Made by a program: the position numbers and the translations under genes
Part shown: one piece after another, positions 34,747 to 44,383 of the stretch
How positions within the stretch are numbered: the stretch's first letter is position 1
How the letters are laid out: the number at the start of each line of letters is the position of its first letter
The notes under the pieces: generated by a model
The model's database searches: none
What the model saw: the letters and a program-made list of their open reading frames with translations, nothing else
Told to the model about the DNA's origin: nothing
Origin: Rugamonas rivuli
GTDB lineage: Bacteria > Pseudomonadota > Gammaproteobacteria > Burkholderiales > Burkholderiaceae_D
NCBI RefSeq assembly: GCF_009380165.1
Contig: NZ_WHUF01000004.1
Span: forward strand, 744,001-808,000
Length of the DNA: 64,000 nucleotides
Direction: 5' to 3'

Positions 34747-34815
34747 GTTTGTCGCCCCCGCCGCCAGCCGGTTTTCCTTCATACTCCCGTTCACCTCTCA
34801 CTTGCATACCGATCG

Positions 34816-36540
34816 ATGAAGCCAGTCCGTCTTCCCGCCGCCGCTACCCTGGCACTGCCGCGCTGGGCCTTGTTTGCCCTGGGCCTGCTGTACATCCTGC
34901 CTGGCCTGATCGGCCGCGATCCGTGGAAGAACGACGACGCCGCCAGCTTCGGCATCATGTGGACCATGGCGCACGGCAGCTGGCAGGACTGGCTGTGGCC
35001 GAATATCGCCGGCCTGTCGATGCCGGACGAGGGCCCACTGGCGTTCTGGCTGGGCGCGCTCGGCATCAAGCTGTTCGGCTGGCTGATCGGCGACGTGCCG
35101 GCGGCCCGCGTCGGCACCGTCGGCGTGTTCCTGCTGGGCGTGCTGTCGCTGTGGTACGCCACCTTTAATCTGGGACGCCGCCAGGATGCGCAGCCGCTGC
35201 GCCTGGCCTTCGGCGGCCAGCCCGAGCCGGACGACTTCGGCCGCACGCTGGCCGACGCCGCCGTGCTGATCTACCTCGGCTGCCTGGGCTTGCTGCTGCA
35301 CAGCCACGAGACCACCTCGGAAGCGCTGCAAGTGTCGCTGGTGGCGCTGCTGCTGTACCGCACCGTGCGCTACGTGGAAGGCCCGTCGCTGCGCAACGCC
35401 GCCCTCAGCGGCCTGGCGGTCGGCCTGCTGACGCTGACGCGCGGCTGGGTCACGCCGGTGCTGCTCATGCTGGCCCTGTTCGCCTGCACCCGCTTCCTCG
35501 ACCAGCCCGCCATCCGCGCGATGCGCGACCTGGGCGCCACTATCGCCGTCGGCGGCGCCGTGGCCGCGCTGTGGCTGCTGCCGGCGCAGCTGCTGCAACC
35601 CTACCACCAGCTGCCGCTGAACGCCTGGCTGGCCTGGAACCTGGACCTGTTCGGCCTGCCGAGCGCCGTGTCGCTCAAATTCTTTTTCCGCGTCGGCGTC
35701 TGGTTCTTCTGGCCGGCGTGGCCGTTTGCCGGCTGGGCCGTGTGGGCCTGGCGCCGCCAGCGCCGCGCGCTGCACATCGTCGTGCCGCTGGCCTTCGTCA
35801 CCATGGGCGCGCTGCTGACGCTGTTCAACAGCGCCCCCGAACAGGGCCAGCTGCTGGTGCTGCTGCCGCCGCTGGCCATCATGGCCGCCTTCGGCCTGCT
35901 GACCATGAAGCGCGGCGCCATCAACGCCATCGACTGGTTCTCGGTGATGGCGCTGACCTTGTGCGCGGCCGTGATCTGGGTGTTCTGGATCGCCAAGCTG
36001 ACCGGCTGGCCGGCCAAGGCCGCCAAGAACGCGCTCAAGCTGGTGCCGGGCTTCCACCCGGAGCTGGGCTGGATCGCGCTGCTGGTGGCGCTGGCCGCCA
36101 CCGCCGGCTGGTTCGCGCTGGTGCACTGGCGCATCTCGCGCCAGCCCGCCGTGCTGTGGCGCGCGGTGGTGCTGTCGTCCGGCGGACTGATCCTGATCTG
36201 GATCCTGCTGATGACCCTGTTCCTGCCCGACGTCAATTACAGCAAGAGCTACGCCAGCGTAGCGCGCCAGATCGCCGACAAGCTGCCGCCGGGCGCGCGC
36301 TGCATCGAGTCCAACGTCGGCCCGGCCCAGCGCGCCTCGTTCGCCTACTACGCCCAGCTGCCGTTCGCCGGCGTCGAAGGCGCTTCGTGCGACATGCTGC
36401 TGCTGCAGGACAGCATCAAGCTGCGCGACGAGCGCGAGATTCCGGCGCGCTATCGCGACCAGCAATGGCGCCTGCTGTGGGAAGGCCGCCGTCCGGCCGA
36501 CCGCGACGAGCGCTTCCGCCTGTACCGCCGCGCCGACTAG
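34816..36540 (+). CDS. GT-C membrane glycosyltransferase (ArnT/PMT-like)
   Basis: 574 residues with about twelve hydrophobic segments. The first outer loop holds GRDPWKNDDAASFGIMW and the following loop MPDEGPLAFWLG, matching the acidic catalytic loops of ArnT/PMT-like GT-C enzymes that use polyprenyl-phosphate sugars. A soluble C-terminal domain of about 90 residues (from SYASVARQIADKLPPGARCI) lies in the periplasm. It may glycosylate lipid A, a lipid or a protein; the acceptor is unknown. No ribosome site is obvious at this ATG. Confidence 0.82.
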   Translation: MKPVRLPAAATLALPRWALFALGLLYILPGLIGRDPWKNDDAASFGIMWTMAHGSWQDWLWPNIAGLSMPDEGPLAFWLGALGIKLFGWLIGDVPAARVGTVGVFLLGVLSLWYATFNLGRRQDAQPLRLAFGGQPEPDDFGRTLADAAVLIYLGCLGLLLHSHETTSEALQVSLVALLLYRTVRYVEGPSLRNAALSGLAVGLLTLTRGWVTPVLLMLALFACTRFLDQPAIRAMRDLGATIAVGGAVAALWLLPAQLLQPYHQLPLNAWLAWNLDLFGLPSAVSLKFFFRVGVWFFWPAWPFAGWAVWAWRRQRRALHIVVPLAFVTMGALLTLFNSAPEQGQLLVLLPPLAIMAAFGLLTMKRGAINAIDWFSVMALTLCAAVIWVFWIAKLTGWPAKAAKNALKLVPGFHPELGWIALLVALAATAGWFALVHWRISRQPAVLWRAVVLSSGGLILIWILLMTLFLPDVNYSKSYASVARQIADKLPPGARCIESNVGPAQRASFAYYAQLPFAGVEGASCDMLLLQDSIKLRDEREIPARYRDQQWRLLWEGRRPADRDERFRLYRRAD

Positions 36541-36558
36541 GCCGCTATCCGAAGACCT

Positions 36559-36582
36559 GCGGGCGACAGTGTTGTCGCCCGC
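36559..36582 (+). terminator. Hairpin after the glycosyltransferase gene
   Basis: GCGGGCGACA pairs perfectly with TGTCGCCCGC around a four-base loop, 19 bases after the stop. There is no T-run, so it is only a probable terminator. Confidence 0.5.
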
Positions 36583-36624
36583 TTCGCATTGCTGCTATGC
36601 TTTTGACGAGAAAGCGGCCAGCCC

Positions 36625-37341
36625 ATGCGATTTATTTTCCTGCCATTGTTACTCGCGGCCGCCGGCGCGGATGCCGGCGCCGCCACGCCGCTGAACATCG
36701 TCACCGAGCACGCGCCGCCCGCCAGCATGCAGGGGCCGGACGGCGTGACCGGCCGCGAAACCGACAAGGTGCGCGAGATGATGGCGCGCACCGCCACCAG
36801 CTACAAGATCGAGCTGTTCCCGTGGAAGCGCGCCTACCTGATGGCGCAGAACCAGGCGCACACCTGCGTGTACTCGACCTCGCGCACGCCCGAGCGTGAA
36901 AAACTGTTCAAATGGATAGGTCCGACCGACGAGGCCGAATGGGTGTTGTGGGGCCGCGCCGACCACGAGTTCCCGTTGAAGACGCTGGAGGATGCGCGCA
37001 AGCTGCGCATCGGCACCTACATCGGCGATGCGCGCGACGAGTATCTGCGCAGCCGCGGTTTCAATGTCGAGCCGGTCAGCAACGACCTGGCCAACCCGCA
37101 GAAGGTGCTGCTCAAGCGCATAGACTTGTGGGCGGTGGGCATGCGCACCGGCAGCCCCGGGCCAAGCCAGCAGGAGTGGGCGGACAAGGTGGTGCCGCTG
37201 CTGGTGTTCAACCGCATCAAGGTCTACCTCGCGTGCAACCCCTCAGTGCCGGATGAGCTGGTGGACAAGCTCAACGCGGCACTGGCGGAGATGCGGCGCG
37301 ACGGTAGCCTGGCGCGCCTCGAACGCAAGTATGAACACTAG
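36625..37341 (+). CDS. Periplasmic solute-binding protein (SBP_bac_3-like)
   Basis: 238 residues. A signal peptide of about 18 residues (ending ADAGAA) is followed by PLNIVTEHAPPASMQGPDGV, the start of a type II periplasmic binding fold. GREVxKVREMMARTATS-like and KLRIGTYIGDARDEYLRSR elements match the amino-acid-binding PBP family (here the former reads TGRETDKVREMMART). There are no transporter genes beside it, so it may be an orphan receptor or feed a distant permease. Ligand unknown. Confidence 0.82.
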   Translation: MRFIFLPLLLAAAGADAGAATPLNIVTEHAPPASMQGPDGVTGRETDKVREMMARTATSYKIELFPWKRAYLMAQNQAHTCVYSTSRTPEREKLFKWIGPTDEAEWVLWGRADHEFPLKTLEDARKLRIGTYIGDARDEYLRSRGFNVEPVSNDLANPQKVLLKRIDLWAVGMRTGSPGPSQQEWADKVVPLLVFNRIKVYLACNPSVPDELVDKLNAALAEMRRDGSLARLERKYEH

Positions 37342-37365
37342 GCCCTGCCGGCGTCACACCCGGCA

Positions 37366-37749
37366 TCAGCGCTTGGCCATGACGATGGTGTCGCCGGTGG
37401 CCTTGGCCAGCGGCAGGCGGCCGAAGTTGGCGACGCCGACGGTCTGGGCTTCATCGCTGAAGTCGAAGCGGGTGCCGGCATCGCTGACGAACTGGTCGCG
37501 GGCAGTCGGGAAGATCTCGACGCGCTCGCCCTTGTCGATCTGCGCGTAGAAGTGGGCCTGGCGCTGGCTGAATTTCAGCACCTGGCCGTTGGTCAACTGA
37601 TACGCATTTTTGTAGTCGGCAAAGTCTTCCTGCATGATGTGGATGCGGGCGTGGCCGCCTTTGATCTGGACGCTGGTATCGTCGGCGTGGGCCGCTGGGA
37701 TGGTGGCGAAAGCGAGAGCGGCGACGACGCCGAAGAGAGTGGTTTTCAT
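37366..37749 (-). CDS. Small secreted protein, unknown
   Basis: 127 residues from ATG at 37749, with GGAG seven bases upstream. Residues 1-22 are a signal peptide (FATIPAAHA). The mature part contains IKGGHARIHIMQEDFADYKN and a mixed beta pattern. No family recognised. It converges with the binding-protein gene, 24 bases between stops. Possibly a periplasmic protein. Confidence 0.7.
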   Translation of the reverse strand: MKTTLFGVVAALAFATIPAAHADDTSVQIKGGHARIHIMQEDFADYKNAYQLTNGQVLKFSQRQAHFYAQIDKGERVEIFPTARDQFVSDAGTRFDFSDEAQTVGVANFGRLPLAKATGDTIVMAKR

Positions 37750-38161
37750 GGTGTGCTCCGTTAGATGAGTGCGTTGTAAATACTGCCGGGGAGCCACCGC
37801 TGCTTGATCGAATCAGCGGTAGACATGTACAGATTAACAAAGCGCGCGCGCCAGATCCGGCGCATGCGACGAGCGGTCAATCCGCGTACGCAAAACGTCA
37901 AAAATCGCGATGAACGGCAAGCGCGCCGCCGTTGTTGCAGCCGCTGCCTTTTTTTTCAGCACAACCGGGACAAAGCGCCGCAGTCCCGCTATAGTGCCCG
38001 TATGCCGAGTTGCCACACGGCATGTTTGTTTCGCAATATTGAAGGCAACACCCCGGCAGCGCCCCACTTCGCGCGCCGGCCATAGCGGCCTCGGCTGCTG
38101 CGCCCCGCCCCTGCGCACCAGCCCGACAACAGCCGCACAGCCCTCTGGCCTGGATAGCGTC
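37750..38161. other. Intergenic region before the FtsH-like gene
   Basis: 412 bases without a convincing gene. The FtsH-like frame stays open through part of it but lacks family similarity there. A possible promoter is GGGACA (37967-37972), 17 bases, TATAGT (37990-37995), which would give a leader of about 160 bases. A T8 run lies at about 37950. Nothing else is recognised. Confidence 0.4.
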
Positions 38162-40057
38162 ATGTTTAATCTGTACAAACTTCACACCGCCCTGCGTAAC
38201 AATTACGTGCGCGCCGGGCTGGCCCTGCTGGCCGCGGCCATCGTGGCGCTGCTCGGCTGGCGTGCCGACGTGCCGCAGGACCAGCACCCGATGCTGCGTT
38301 CGCAGGACATTTCGCAGATCACCGCGCTGGCGACCGAGCGCGAGCGGCTGGAATACCTGATGGTGGCGGCGCCGCTGTCGGAAGCGCCGCGCTATGTGTT
38401 CAAGCTGCGCGACGATCCGCTGCTGTACGTGGTCAAGGTGCCGGCCAGCACGCACCAGAGCCTGGAGCGCGAAATCCTGCTGCGCCATAACATCCCCTAC
38501 GCCATCGCGCGCGACGATTACCTGGCCTCGCACCGCGCGGTGCTGCAGGACGACGAAGACAGCAAGCTGGCGCGCGTCGGCGTGTTCCTGCGGCGCCACG
38601 CGGTCGACCTGCTGCTGGTCGGCCTGGCGCTGTTCGTGCTGCGCCACGGCCTGCCCGGGACGGGCGTGTCGGCCACGGTGCTGACGCCGGACCAGCTGAG
38701 CGGCAGCATGGACGACCTGATCGGCATGGAAGACATCAAGCAGGAAGTGCTGCACCTGGAGGACATGATACGGAACCGCGCGGTCTACCGCGAACACGAT
38801 ATCGACAAGCCCTTCAACGTCATGCTGACCGGGCCGGCGGGCACCGGCAAGACCAAGCTGGCCGGCTACCTGGCCAAGCGCCTCAACGTGCCGCTGATCC
38901 AGGCCTCGGCCTCGGCGCTGGAGTCCGGCTACATCGGCGGCGGCTCCAAGGCGCTGCACGCGTTACACCGCAAGGCTTGCGCGCGCGGCAGCTGTATCAT
39001 TTTCCTCGACGAAGCCCAGAGCCTGTTCATGCCGCGCGGCCGCGGCGACAAGAAATGGGAAGACGACACCGCCAACACCCTGCTCGGCCTGCTCGACGGC
39101 GTGCGCAGCGACCAGGGCGCGGGCGTGATCTGGGTGGTGGCCTCCAACTTCGACGATGCCTCGTCGCAGATGGACGAGGCGATGCTGCGCCGCTTCTCGG
39201 TCAAGATCAACTTCCGCCTGCCGAACAAGACCGAACGGCGCGAACTGCTGCGCGCCTTCCTGGCGCGCAAGGCCGACGGCTGCGTGGCCTGGGACCGGCT
39301 CAACCTGGACCAGGTGGCCGAGATCACGGCCAACCTCAGCCCGGCACTGCTGCAGACGGTGGTCGAGCGCGCCAGCATGATCGCCATCCAGGAGCACGCG
39401 GTGATCGACACCGGGCTGATGTTCCGCGCCTTCGAGCGCGCCACCATCGGCCTGACCGACCGCGCCACTACCGCCGAGAAGACGCGCCAGCGCGAGCGCG
39501 TGGCGCTGCACGAGCTGGGCCACTTCTTCATGCAAATCGACCCGTGGCTGCGCCAGGGCATGACGCTGGAGCAGGTCAAGGAGCGCTCGCCGCTGCTCAA
39601 GATCAGCACCGAGTCGGTGTCCAAGCTGGGCGCGCTGGGCTATGTGCTGTCGGCCTCTGACGATGTTGCGCTGCGCACGCTGGAAGAGCTGGAGCGCGAC
39701 GTGATCCAGCTGTACGGCGGCGTCGCGGCGGAGGAACTGTTCTACGGCGCGCGCGGCATCTCGGTCGGCAGCCAGAACGATATCCAGAAAGCCACCTCGA
39801 TGCTGGACATGATGGTCAACCAGCTGTCGATGTATTCGCGTTCCAAGCTGGACTACAGCCAGTTCAAGCACCAGGAGCGCGACCTCGACCAGGTCGAAGC
39901 CAAGGCCGACGAACTCTACAGCTATACGCTGCAGGCGATCGCCGACTACCGTGTGCAGATCAGCGAGCTGAAGGACGTGCTGATGGACCAGTACGTGCTA
40001 TCCAAGGACGCCATCTTCGCGCTGCTGGCGCAGCAGCAGCTGGCGCCGCATTCGTAG
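38162..40057 (+). CDS. Divergent FtsH-like AAA+ membrane metalloprotease
   Basis: 631 residues from the ATG at 38162, where the first membrane helix begins (residues 20-36). A second helix lies at about 142-160, with a periplasmic-sized domain between. The AAA+ module has Walker A LTGPAGTGKTK near residue 223, a pore-like YIGGG, and Walker B CIIFLDEAQSL near 277. The protease part has HELGH near 449 and GGVAAEELFYG plus GSQNDIQKATSMLDMMV, counterparts of FtsH motifs. It differs from housekeeping FtsH (HEAGH, FVGVGA pore), so it is a specialised paralog. Likely membrane protein quality control; targets unknown. Confidence 0.85.
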   Translation: MFNLYKLHTALRNNYVRAGLALLAAAIVALLGWRADVPQDQHPMLRSQDISQITALATERERLEYLMVAAPLSEAPRYVFKLRDDPLLYVVKVPASTHQSLEREILLRHNIPYAIARDDYLASHRAVLQDDEDSKLARVGVFLRRHAVDLLLVGLALFVLRHGLPGTGVSATVLTPDQLSGSMDDLIGMEDIKQEVLHLEDMIRNRAVYREHDIDKPFNVMLTGPAGTGKTKLAGYLAKRLNVPLIQASASALESGYIGGGSKALHALHRKACARGSCIIFLDEAQSLFMPRGRGDKKWEDDTANTLLGLLDGVRSDQGAGVIWVVASNFDDASSQMDEAMLRRFSVKINFRLPNKTERRELLRAFLARKADGCVAWDRLNLDQVAEITANLSPALLQTVVERASMIAIQEHAVIDTGLMFRAFERATIGLTDRATTAEKTRQRERVALHELGHFFMQIDPWLRQGMTLEQVKERSPLLKISTESVSKLGALGYVLSASDDVALRTLEELERDVIQLYGGVAAEELFYGARGISVGSQNDIQKATSMLDMMVNQLSMYSRSKLDYSQFKHQERDLDQVEAKADELYSYTLQAIADYRVQISELKDVLMDQYVLSKDAIFALLAQQQLAPHS

Positions 40058-40161
40058 TATTTTTTTAATATTTCATCCTCAGGTGCGCCGCAATTTCACG
40101 TAACGGTGTAATATTGCGGCGCAACATAGGACTCGTCTCCCTATGCTCCCAAAGGATGAAC

Positions 40162-40737
40162 ATGAAACAAATTCTGAAACGCGCCATTAAAAAAGGCTTG
40201 AAAGCGACCATAGGCTGGCCCAAGGACAAACCCAACCTGATCGACCACTACCGCAAAAACGGTATGAAGGTGGGCAGCAACTTCCACATGCTGGAAGGCT
40301 GCATCATCGACGACTCGCACTACTGGCTGATCGAGATCGGCGACAACGTCACCCTGGCGCCCCGCGTGCACCTGCTGGCCCACGACGCCAGCACCAAGAT
40401 GCACCTGAACTACACCAAGATCAAGACCGTCACGATCGGCAACAAGGTGTTCATCGGCGCCGGCAGCATCGTCATGCCGGGCGTGACCATCGGCGACAAC
40501 GTCATCATCGGCGCCGGCTCCGTCGTCACGCGCGACGTCGATTCGGACTCGGTCTACGCCGGCAATCCGGCCAAACGCATCTGCGGCATCGAGGAATACC
40601 TGGCCAAGGAACAAGCCCGCATGACGGACGACCGCACCTTCGGCGAAGACTACACGCTGCGCCAGGCGGTGGGCGCCGACAAGAAAGCCCACATGAAGCG
40701 CGTGCTGGAACGCGACGGCATCGGCTACGTGATCTAG
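40162..40737 (+). CDS. Hexapeptide-repeat (left-handed beta-helix) O-acyltransferase
   Basis: 191 residues. The repeats IEIGDNVTLAPRVHLLAHDA, VTIGNKVFIGAGSIVMPG and VTIGDNVIIGAGSVVTRDV form a left-handed beta-helix. The catalytic-type His sits in LLAHDAST, and VYAGNPAKRI closes the domain as in the maltose/galactoside and serine acetyltransferase families. The ATG at 40162 was preferred over 40156 because AAAGG lies six bases upstream of it. It probably acetylates a sugar or cell-envelope glycan. Its end overlaps the permease gene by four bases, tail to tail. Confidence 0.85.
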   Translation: MKQILKRAIKKGLKATIGWPKDKPNLIDHYRKNGMKVGSNFHMLEGCIIDDSHYWLIEIGDNVTLAPRVHLLAHDASTKMHLNYTKIKTVTIGNKVFIGAGSIVMPGVTIGDNVIIGAGSVVTRDVDSDSVYAGNPAKRICGIEEYLAKEQARMTDDRTFGEDYTLRQAVGADKKAHMKRVLERDGIGYVI

Positions 40738-42695
40738 ACCTTCATCGGCAAGATCACCATCTGCAAACCCTCCAGGTGCAGGCGGCGCTGCGCCGCCAGC
40801 GCCGCCTGGTTGTGCAGCAGCCGCGTGAACCAGTTATCTGACGAGAAGATCAGCTTGCTGGTGAAGAAGATCGCGTGCGGGAACTCGCGGCTGATCTCCT
40901 CGCACATGCGGGTCACTTCCTCCACCGCGTCGGTGCCGAAGCCCAGATAGGACGAGGCCGCCATGCCGTGGCTGTGGCAGAAGTCGACAAAGAACTCCAG
41001 CGTCTCGGCCGCCTCTTCGCGCATCTGCTCCAGCGCGCCCTCGCCGCCGTAGGCGTGCGAATCGACGGTGCGCGCATTGACGAACAAAAAATTCTTGAAG
41101 TGATGCGGGAACATGCGCTGCACCCACAGCAGCGCATGCAGGCCGCCGCCGCGCGAGGTGCCGACGATGAACACGGCGGTCTGGTCTTCCGGATTGGGCT
41201 CGACTGGCTGCGTGTTCGGGCCGAAGGGCTGGCTGGCGAACACCTCGTCGACCGAATGGATGGCCTGCTTGGTGGCGCGGTAGTGCTTGCGTATCATCAC
41301 GCACAGGCCGGCGATGGCGGCGATGATCAGCGCCGTCACCCAGCCGCCCTCGGTGAAACGCTCGATCAGCAGGATGGCCAGGATGCCGGCGCAGATCACG
41401 AAGCCGGTGGCCGACAGCAGCAGGCGGCGCTTCCAGTAAGTGCCGGGCCGGCGGTTGCGCGACCAGTACAGCACCAGGCCGAACAGCGAAATGGCGAAGG
41501 TCAGGAACACCGAGATCGAATACAGCACCACCAGCAGCGTCACGCTGCCGCCAGTCCACCACAGGATGGCCAGCGCGGCGATGCCCATCACCAGGATGCC
41601 GTTCTGCGTCACCAGCCGGGTCGACAGGTAGCGGAACTTGTGCGGCACCCAGGAATCGGACGCCATGTTCGACAGCACCGACGGCCCGCCCAGGAAGCCG
41701 GTGTTGGCCGCCACGAACAGCAGCCCCGCCTCGAACGCCAGCACGATCACCAGCAGCAGCTGGTTGAGCGTCTCGCCGCCCAGGCCCATGCTGGCGATGA
41801 TGGTCTTGAAGGTGGAAGCGTTGAGCGTCTCGCCCGGCACCGGATGGGCGTCCCACAGCAGGTACAGCAGGATGATGCCGCCGGCCGTGAACGCCAGCGA
41901 CAGCGCCATGTACAGCATCGTCACCTTGCCGGTACGCACGCGCGGCTCGGCCAGCAGGTTGACGTTGTTCGACACCGCCTCCAGCCCGGTGTAGGTGCCG
42001 CCGCCCTGCGAATAGGCCAGCAGCAGCATGCCGGCCACGCCGGTCCAGCCGATCTCGCTGGCCAGCTTGCCGGTGTCGGCCATCGTGGTCGGCACCAGTT
42101 CCGGCAGGTGCGAGGCGTGGGCGAAAATGCCGTAAACGATTAATACCAAATGCGTGGCGACGAAGCCGAGGAAGATCGGCAGCAGGATCTGGATCGCTTC
42201 CTTCAGGCCGCGCAGGTTCATCACGATCAGCAGGCCGATGAAGAACACCTCGGCCCACAGCTTGTAGGGCTGGAAGCCCAGCGGCAGGAAGGAGGCCAGC
42301 GCGTCGACGCCGGAGGCGATGGAGATGGCGATGGTCAGCACATAGTCGAGGATCAGCGCGCAGCCGGAGATCAGGCCCATGTACGGCCCCACCAGCTTGG
42401 TCGCCACGCGGTAGCCGCCGCCGCCGGTGGGAAACAGTTCGATCACCTGGTTGTAGGCCAGCGCGATGATGAACACCGTGACGGCGGTGGCCAGCGCCAT
42501 GTAGAGGCCGAGGTGGGTGTGGCTGCCCAGCGCGCGGAAGGTTTCCTCGGGGCCGTAGGCGGAAGACGACAGGCCGTCGGCGCCGAGGCCGACCCAGGCC
42601 AGGAAGGCCACCAGCGCCATCGAGTGGCGGGTTTCGCTCTTCATCGGGTCGAGCGCCTTGCCCAGGATGATTTCGCGTATCTTGTTATTTTTCAT
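40734..42695 (-). CDS. APC-superfamily permease with cytoplasmic C-terminal domain (KimA/YdaO-like)
   Basis: 653 residues. About twelve membrane helices occupy residues 25-460. FPTGGGGYRVATKLVGPYMG and SQGGGTYTGLEAVSNNVN are typical of APC carriers. The last 160 residues (from DQTAVFIVGTSRGGGLHALL) form a soluble domain. Layout and length resemble the KimA-type potassium importers; amino-acid transport is the alternative. It is transcribed alone and away from the tRNA. Substrate not proven. Confidence 0.82.
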   Translation of the reverse strand: MKNNKIREIILGKALDPMKSETRHSMALVAFLAWVGLGADGLSSSAYGPEETFRALGSHTHLGLYMALATAVTVFIIALAYNQVIELFPTGGGGYRVATKLVGPYMGLISGCALILDYVLTIAISIASGVDALASFLPLGFQPYKLWAEVFFIGLLIVMNLRGLKEAIQILLPIFLGFVATHLVLIVYGIFAHASHLPELVPTTMADTGKLASEIGWTGVAGMLLLAYSQGGGTYTGLEAVSNNVNLLAEPRVRTGKVTMLYMALSLAFTAGGIILLYLLWDAHPVPGETLNASTFKTIIASMGLGGETLNQLLLVIVLAFEAGLLFVAANTGFLGGPSVLSNMASDSWVPHKFRYLSTRLVTQNGILVMGIAALAILWWTGGSVTLLVVLYSISVFLTFAISLFGLVLYWSRNRRPGTYWKRRLLLSATGFVICAGILAILLIERFTEGGWVTALIIAAIAGLCVMIRKHYRATKQAIHSVDEVFASQPFGPNTQPVEPNPEDQTAVFIVGTSRGGGLHALLWVQRMFPHHFKNFLFVNARTVDSHAYGGEGALEQMREEAAETLEFFVDFCHSHGMAASSYLGFGTDAVEEVTRMCEEISREFPHAIFFTSKLIFSSDNWFTRLLHNQAALAAQRRLHLEGLQMVILPMKV

Positions 42696-42842
42696 GCGAC
42701 AGCTGCCGGCGGGGGCCGGCGGAAGCGGAAGGTAGGCGTGATGATACCCGCTTCGGCGGCGGATAAATACTTGTAAAAATATAAAATTTCCACACCATGG
42801 CTTGCGGCATGGGGGTAAATCAGTGATAATGCGGGTCGCGTT

Positions 42843-42927
42843 GCCGGGATGGCGGAATAGGTAGACGCACGGGACTCAAAATCCCGCGCCGCAAGGCGTG
42901 CCGGTTCGATTCCGGCTCCCGGCACCA
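42843..42927 (+). tRNA. tRNA-Leu (CAA)
   Basis: 85 bases folding as a cloverleaf with a long variable arm. The acceptor GCCGGGA pairs with TCCCGGC, then A and an encoded CCA. The anticodon loop CTCAAAA gives anticodon CAA, reading the TTG leucine codon. The T arm is GGTTCGATTCC. It is intact although an island is integrated at its 3' end. Confidence 0.95.
42908..42927 (+). repeat. attL: 3' end of tRNA-Leu
   Basis: GATTCCGGCTCCCGGCACCA. The first 14 bases are repeated exactly at 53701, after which the right copy lacks one G before CACCA. This is the likely crossover segment used by the integrase. Confidence 0.7.
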
Positions 42928-42962
42928 AGAACACGTACTAAGCAGTCCAATCAAATCCAACG

Positions 42963-42999
42963 AACCCGCCTCTGTCATAGGAGAGCGGGTTTTTTGTTG
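42963..42999 (+). terminator. Terminator downstream of tRNA-Leu (left copy)
   Basis: AACCCGC pairs with GCGGGTT, followed by a T-run and GTTG. The string GCGGGTTTTTTGTTG recurs exactly at 53750-53764 beyond attR. Confidence 0.75.
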
Positions 43000-43049
43000 T
43001 CCAAAGCTGTCCAACGCGATAGCATCAGATACCAACATTTTTATGGCAC

Positions 43050-43090
43050 TTTTGTTGGTACTTTCCCAAACGCAAAAACCAAGTACCAAC
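43050..43090. repeat. Possible integrase arm-binding repeats, left end
   Basis: GTTGGTACTT (43054-43063) and AAGTACCAAC (43081-43090) form an inverted pair just before the integrase ribosome site. ACCAAC at 43031 is a further partial copy. The 15-base TTTTGTTGGTACTTT (43050-43064) recurs at 53640-53654 near the right end. Confidence 0.5.
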
Positions 43091-43101
43091 ACGGAGGCAC
43101 T

Positions 43102-44316
43102 ATGGCCTTGACAGACACTTTCGTTCGCCAAGTCAAACACAGCGGCGCACCCGCCGGAGACAAATACACCGATGGGCACGGAATGTTCCTGTTGGTGAAA
43201 GCCGCAGGTAAATACTGGCGTATGAATTATCGATACGCCGAGAAGCAAAAGACACTCGCACTCGGCGTCTACCCAGAGGTCAGCTTAGCCAAAGCACGCA
43301 AGCGCCGAGAGAGCGCACGCGAACTGCTTGCGGATGGCATCGATCCTAGTCAGGCAAAACAGGACGATAAGAAGACCAAGATTTCAGCGGCTGCACACAC
43401 CTTCGGAATCGTAGCCCGCCAGTGGCTAGCAAAGACTGCCAGCGAGCGCGCAGTCAGCACGCAAGAAAAAGTAACGAACTGGCTCAACCATGACGTTTTC
43501 CCGTTCATTGGAGGCAAGCCGATCTCCACAATTGGCCCTCGTGATGTCTTGGCAGCTGTGCAGAAAATGGAAGATCGCGGTGCGGTCGAGTCAGCGCATA
43601 GGGTCAAGCAGATATGCGGGCAAGTATTCCGCTTCGCCGTCGCTAGCGGATTTGCGGAGCGCGATGTAACTGCCGATCTCAAAGGCGCGCTGGCAGCGCC
43701 AGAAAAGGGGCACTACGCGGCGATCACGGAGCCGAAGCAGGTTGGGGCTTTGCTACGCTCAATTCACGGCTATGGCGGGCATCCGTACGCCTTAGCCGCC
43801 TTAAAGCTTTCTCCGCTAGTTTTCGTACGTCCAGGAGAGTTGCGCGCTGCTGAATGGGTTGAGATCGACCTAGAGGCTGCGGAGTGGCGGATACCGGGAC
43901 ACAAGATGAAAATGGACAACGATCACATTGTGCCGTTGTCAACGCAGGCGTTGGAAATTTTGCGGACGGTTCACCCTATGTCAGGCCACGGGCGATTTGT
44001 TTTCCCTAGCATTAGAACTGCTGAACGTTGCATGAGCGAGAACACCGTCAATGCCGCGCTAAGGGGCTTGGGCTACAGCAAGGAAATTATGACAGCTCAC
44101 GGCTTCCGTGCAATGGCAAGAACGATCATGGACGAAGTGCTTGGCGAACGTGTTGACCTGATCGAGCATCAGTTAGCGCACGCGGTTAAAGACCCCAACG
44201 GACGCGCCTACAATCGAACAAGCCACTTACCAGCACGTCGTGAGATGATGCAACGTTGGGCCGACTACTTGGATAGCCTGAGAATCGGAGCGCAGGTAAT
44301 TTCGATACAAAAGTAG
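43102..44316 (+). CDS. P4-type tyrosine integrase
   Basis: 404 residues. The N-terminal DUF4102-type arm-binding domain (LTDTFVRQVKHSGAPAGDKY; LLVKAAGKYWRMNYRY) is followed by a SAM-like core-binding domain (about 110-190). The catalytic domain has Arg in FVRPGELRAAEW, the H-x-x-R box in HGFRAMAR and Tyr in GRAYNRTSH. The ATG at 43102 has GGAGG five bases upstream. It would catalyse integration into and excision from the adjacent tRNA-Leu, the usual position for this family. The gene appears intact, so the element may still be mobile. Confidence 0.95.
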   Translation: MALTDTFVRQVKHSGAPAGDKYTDGHGMFLLVKAAGKYWRMNYRYAEKQKTLALGVYPEVSLAKARKRRESARELLADGIDPSQAKQDDKKTKISAAAHTFGIVARQWLAKTASERAVSTQEKVTNWLNHDVFPFIGGKPISTIGPRDVLAAVQKMEDRGAVESAHRVKQICGQVFRFAVASGFAERDVTADLKGALAAPEKGHYAAITEPKQVGALLRSIHGYGGHPYALAALKLSPLVFVRPGELRAAEWVEIDLEAAEWRIPGHKMKMDNDHIVPLSTQALEILRTVHPMSGHGRFVFPSIRTAERCMSENTVNAALRGLGYSKEIMTAHGFRAMARTIMDEVLGERVDLIEHQLAHAVKDPNGRAYNRTSHLPARREMMQRWADYLDSLRIGAQVISIQK

Positions 44317-44383
44317 TATCAACTGTGCGATTCACAGACATCATTTCAATTTTCGCAGCGCTTGTCCGCCCGATATTTTCCGA

